A stretch of 64,000 nt of DNA from Apostichopus japonicus (Eukaryota > Echinodermata > Holothuroidea > Aspidochirotida > Stichopodidae): assembly GCF_037975245.1 (NCBI RefSeq), contig NC_092574.1:2697001-2761000 (forward strand), in the 5' to 3' direction. A program made the translations under genes and the position numbers. This document shows, piece after piece, positions 61,501 to 64,000 of the stretch. The notes beneath the pieces are model-generated. The model saw only the letters and a program-made list of their open reading frames with translations. It was not told the DNA's origin and did not search any database. Each line of letters opens with the position of its first letter. Within the stretch, counting starts at the first letter, position 1.

Positions 61501-63524
61501 ATAAACACACAGAAACAAATGCATATCACGAAAAACACTTTAAGTGTTCACAGGATCCCCTACAATCACATTATTCTTAGGCAATACTTCTTTTTATACT
61601 GTGATTTAGAAGTTCATATATGACATTCTACCTGCAGGGACAAATAGGGATCATGTACCTAACATATATATTGTACAAAGTTCAACACAAATGAACCATA
61701 TACATGTATACATGCACACTGCATCACAACCCACATAACTTTAACCTTTAATAAGAGGCTAATGATCAAATCCTTGGAGATTTCTTTATCCCATATCCTA
61801 ATTTACTACAACTACATTGCAGATCTTGTCCCAGAGAAATCCTCTTGCATCAGTGCAAACCTCCATATTTGTATAAATCCATATTTGTATAAAACAGTGC
61901 CAGCTGACCTTGACGTTCTATTAGCAATACTGCTCTCACAGTACTAATATTTGAAATGATAAAGAAAGAGACTACATACAATTTATATTTTAAACCAGAA
62001 CTAAGGGAACTGAGTACAAATAAAGAAAGAAGGGAACTTTATCTTGCCTTGGCATCATTATCATCTGAGTCTCTGACCATGTTGAGGTACATGATGGCAT
62101 GAGGAATCTCTAGGAATGAGTTGCTGACATCATGGCTTCTCTCTGTTAACAGCTTTATGATTTTACCATTTGGAGGTTTAACCTTTGGTTGGCTCAGTAC
62201 ACCATCACTTGGAAGAGCGGATGCTGGTCTCTCTAGCTGAATGTTCATCTGTTATGTCAAGCAGAAGTGTTAATGTGGACTTCTAGACCTAACTCAGCAT
62301 ACTGACATATTATTCATACCCCAGCTTTACATTAATTTGACATTTATCATTAATTCAACAGGTAGCTTGATAATTTATACAGGTACTTTGTACTTTATTT
62401 GTGATAGCACAGACAGTTTAAGTGACACTTCCAAGAGATAAGTAACTTGTTAAGGGCAAGTGTTCTTAAGAGTGCCTGTTTTTCAATATGTTACTGTAAG
62501 AAACGATTATCAACCACAACCTCACATAACATACTAAAAAAAGTTGCATTTTCAACAGAAAAATTAAAAGGAAGCATTTGACAGAGAATTTAACAGTGGA
62601 GTAACCAGCAGGGGGGGGGGGCAGGATCCCCCAGTCAATTGTCTTCCCTCTACACTCCCCCCCCCCAAATGATATAGGTGGGCAAAACAAATTATTGGAT
62701 GAAAGTTACAAAATGCATTTAAAGGCTCAGTTAAGCAGTTCGCGGTTGACGTTGATCTGTAATTGACGGGAATTCTCACATTGATACCAGCCAATTGCAT
62801 CTGATGTTAAATGATATCTTATCATCTTGCATGGAGGCCCCACATCCCCCTCCCTTCGCCACACACGCGACCCATGCATAACCTGCTATGATGCTTGTTA
62901 TATCATGTGTATCTTTATAACTTTATATCAACATGTAGTGGCTGAATGAATAAAGCCTAAGTCGATGAAACTGAGCTTCATATAAAATTCATTTAAATCA
63001 TAATTATAGTAAATCATAGAAAACTTCAGGCCCCTATGGCGGGCCCCTGGATCCCTCACAGATGACACAAAGCGTTCTTGTTGACGGGTCAATAAATTGA
63101 ATCCATCCCCCCCCCCAAGATGAAGTCCAGGCTATGCTAGACTTTCTCTACAATATATCAAGTTGATACTATTAGTTGGACTACTGTATACTAAACTCCT
63201 ATTGAGATATGACATAGCTAAACAACTACCATGATCGGAATAAAATGCTATGATTGGGAGTATAGATAGCCTTTAATCTTTTATATAAACATACCTGGTT
63301 ATCGGATGAAAAGGAAGACAAAATCTTGTCAATTGATTTCAGGGTTACTGGCATTCCATTTATTGCAGTTATTGTGTCACCTGATAAAATGCTATGATTG
63401 GGAGTACAGATAGCCTTTAATCTTTTATATAAACATACCTGGTTATCGGATGAAAAGGAAGACAAAATCTTGTCAATTGATTTCAGGGTTACTGGCATTC
63501 CATTTATTGCAGTTATTGTGTCAC
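46594..63524 (-). CDS. INTU: Inturned (CPLANE component), C-terminal ~725 residues, 5' end outside window
   Basis: Exons in order: 63524-63439 (duplicate 63380-63295), 62248-62048, 61113-60998, 60272-60105, 58945-58762, 58280-58227, 57691-57629, 56306-56088, 55023-54974, 54777-54676, 52881-52721, 51851-51631, 49487-49390, 48360-48171, 47100-46958, 46714-46594. Phases match throughout. It begins within the PDZ domain (SGDTITAINGMPVTLKSI). Conserved blocks follow: PHAIMYLNMV, EILYKYPSKD, GLFVTLGDMLHNIT, LPGIRWLSLPDEIK, DFEAADFADF, GQLVIWREVFP, CVLLEAGGCAFPAIG, YVDQLRATLLHLD, QDNTLFHFVHMD, PPNWTDAKKQPP, YWVVGRL and EFYVCYQHS to the stop. A Ser/Pro-rich linker lies at exons 52881-51631. Inturned acts with Fuzzy and WDPCP (CPLANE) at basal bodies in ciliogenesis and planar polarity. 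Upstream exons are not visible. Confidence 0.93.
51631..52881 (-). other. INTU: INTU Ser/Pro-rich linker exons
   Basis: Two exons (52881-52721 and 51851-51631) encode a low-complexity region: VPPIPALSSVDWFFPSRK, PPLPPSASSSPMISRL, then RPFHRPPSPSAG, SDNESEPTSPFPSRTNSSQS and a further Ser-rich stretch. Vertebrate Inturned has a similar Ser-rich linker after the (A/V)DWF motif. Likely disordered and a phosphorylation target (inference). Confidence 0.7.
52490..52590. repeat. Dispersed repeat copy shared with 43345-43435
   Basis: Both copies contain GGCTTAGTGATTCCTTGCCT and, after it, GAGCAACTGAGGAAAATGTG with few differences over about 90 bp. One is in NUP54 intron 12, the other in an INTU intron. 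Confidence 0.8.
54808..54860. repeat. TA/GATA-rich microsatellite
   Basis: Short AGAGATATATATATATAGAG run and following TA repeats in an INTU intron. Confidence 0.8.
55080..55390. repeat. Dispersed repeat family copy, inverted, with DR1 motif (INTU intron)
   Basis: TGACCTTTGACCT at 55087-55099 is the reverse complement of AGGTCAAAGGTCA. It is followed by TTCACCAATTTCAATTGGGT, GTTATCCTGTTCAAAAAGTT and GATTCTTTTTGCCTCTGGCA. It matches the intronic copies in NUP54. Confidence 0.75.
56676..57630. repeat. 30-bp minisatellite made of INTU 5' splice sites (31 units)
   Basis: 31 full units lie between 56701 and 57630, plus a partial unit at 56676-56700. On the INTU (minus) strand each unit contains TACAAG followed by GTATGTTTCTCT, so the donor core AAG|GTATGT recurs every 30 bp (one unit has GTGTGT). 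The authentic exon (57691-57629) ends in CTCTACAAG|GTATGT, so the unit is a copy of this junction. In the INTU frame each unit reads VCFSVCLLYK with minor variants. The frame stays open through all 31 units and stops at 56666-56668. The other two minus frames and at least two plus frames are also open. Confidence 0.95.
57629..57691 (-). CDS. INTU: INTU exon whose 3' end seeded the donor minisatellite
   Basis: A 63-bp, phase 0-0 exon encodes HYNDRRPYIIIGSCLLYK after SVQ, matching the YYDMRRLYTILGSSLFYK block of vertebrate Inturned. The next exon (56306-56088) continues GYLLSSHLPTEDLLDI. Using the first donor gives the conserved join LLYK-GYLL. Using any of the 31 copied donors adds 10, 20 and so on up to 310 residues and still ends in LLYK before GYLL, with the frame preserved. 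Confidence 0.9.
57860..58190. repeat. Dispersed repeat family copy, inverted, with DR1 motif (INTU intron)
   Basis: Starts with CCAGAAAGCCAGTTGGCTTA and contains TGACCTTTGACCT near 58111-58123, followed by CCAACAATTACAATAAGATT. Collinear with the copy at 44210-44640. Confidence 0.75.
58914..59093. repeat. INTU: 70-bp tandem triplication over an INTU splice acceptor
   Basis: AACGACCATGGTTAGCTTCA recurs with a 70-bp period (starts near 58915, 58985 and 59055; the last unit is partial). On the minus strand each unit carries TGTAG followed by TGCCTTTGATGATGAAGC, the acceptor and first codons of the INTU exon at 58945-58762. Only the copy at 58945 leads into the conserved exon. Starting at the upstream acceptors runs into a TGA in the INTU frame. 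Confidence 0.85.
59215..60060. other. INTU intron, no gene supported
   Basis: Two plus-strand ORFs occur (59215-59433 and 59455-59730) without recognisable domains. Part of this sequence (GGGAGAC.GACC and GGTCC.GAAAA phrases) resembles 37960-38030 in a NUP54 intron, which favours a dispersed repeat. Confidence 0.4.
60342..60640. repeat. ~40-bp imperfect tandem repeat (INTU intron)
   Basis: TCAAATTATTCCCACTTCCA followed by TCACATATACCCACCTATGT repeats about six times with variants. Two copies are interrupted by the same CCCCATTTTCACTGTTTTGA block, suggesting a higher-order duplication. Confidence 0.8.
62048..62248 (-). CDS. INTU: INTU exon with GC-AG intron donor
   Basis: 201-bp, phase 0-0 exon from MNIQLERPASALP to MVRDSDDNDAK. 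The exon end AAG is followed by GCAAGA, a well-formed GC donor. No GT donor fits the phase. The join AK-EILYKYPSK agrees with vertebrate Inturned, where a similar acidic segment precedes the EILY block. Confidence 0.75.
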
Positions 63525-63528
63525 CTGA
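63242..63528. repeat. INTU: 144-bp tandem duplication containing the INTU PDZ exon
   Basis: Two nearly identical copies contain the whole 86-bp exon (63380-63295 and 63524-63439), its GTATGT donor and adjacent intron. The exon sequences are identical and one T/C difference was seen in the intron. The intron left between copies is 58 bp. The exon starts in phase 1 and ends in phase 0, so splicing both copies together would shift the frame and meet a stop at once. Confidence 0.9.
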
Positions 63529-64000
63529 TGGTAGAAAATGGTTGAAATTCAATTGGAATGTTCACTAACTGTTGATACAACTCAATTCTCATAAAAATGA
63601 TACAGTCTGTCTTTCTGCATTTCAATTCCCTTTTGATAAAGAGGGAGGAATGTTAACATGTCAGCCAACATTAACTCATAGCTCAGTGAATTATGGATTA
63701 GTTCTAGTTCATTCAGCAAAATGACTTTAATTGGGATTCCTTTATATATTGCACATGAGAAAATTATGCTCACTATAAAGGTGGGTTCACATACAACAGT
63801 ATGGACTTTATCCAAGCTTTAATTTGTGCAGAATAGACGAATGGTATTGCAGTGAGAGTTGCAGATGTAGAGCAGGTCAAAAGTCGTGTAGAAATCACTC
63901 TGAAGCAGTGAGTAGTACATTCTTACTGTGTATACATAGGCCTAGTAGCAGCCATTATTCATCATTTGAAATGAATATCTTACCCTATAGGCTACACTTC
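63529..64000. other. INTU upstream intron, no exon recognised
   Basis: The next upstream INTU exon (first half of the PDZ domain) is not seen. Short minus-strand frames here lack similarity I can recognise and are presumed intronic. Confidence 0.4.

Overview
This is a eukaryotic, AT-rich animal genomic window with long introns, LINE and SINE fragments, MITE-like elements, microsatellites and many dispersed repeats. The two conserved genes, a nucleoporin (NUP54) and the ciliogenesis/planar-polarity protein Inturned (INTU), with vertebrate-like exon structure, point to a metazoan. The repeat style (TAGGCCT-rich patches, CR1/L2-like LINEs, a multi-exon KDZ transposase) makes me favour a marine invertebrate deuterostome such as an echinoderm; that assignment is inference.

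Layout. (1) About 1.0-23.4 kb: a probable giant DNA transposon. A pair of ~195-bp terminal inverted repeats (1015-1209 and 23191-23386) encloses a 16-exon, minus-strand KDZ (Kyakuja-Dileera-Zisupton) transposase gene at 10086-20115. It is intact in frame except for one frameshift near the N-terminus. The left arm carries a tandem duplication with two 66-bp exon-like cassettes and a MITE with a 9-bp target-site duplication. (2) 23.9-45.5 kb: NUP54 on the plus strand, 13 coding exons, about 531 residues, with an N-terminal FG domain on three phase-symmetric exons. Its introns hold a 5'-truncated LINE, an L2/CR1 3' end, another LINE C-terminal fragment, a tRNA-derived SINE and several tandem repeats. 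(3) 45.5-46.6 kb: a short convergent intergenic region. (4) 46.6-63.5 kb: INTU on the minus strand, 16 distinct coding exons from mid-PDZ domain to the stop (about 725 residues). The 5' exons lie beyond the window.

The most striking observations are in INTU. A 30-bp minisatellite has grown out of an authentic exon-intron junction. It gives 31 tandem copies of the 5' splice site, every unit in frame and encoding ten residues that end in the same LLYK as the real exon. The PDZ exon is duplicated (86 bp, not a multiple of three) with only 58 bp between copies, so the two copies cannot both be used productively. A third junction, the acceptor at 58.9 kb, is part of a 70-bp triplication. A dispersed repeat family across NUP54 and INTU introns carries DR1-type nuclear-receptor half-site pairs (AGGTCAAAGGTCA). 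The three genes do not form a functional pathway; the KDZ element looks like an insertion whose right end lies about 0.5 kb upstream of the NUP54 start codon.
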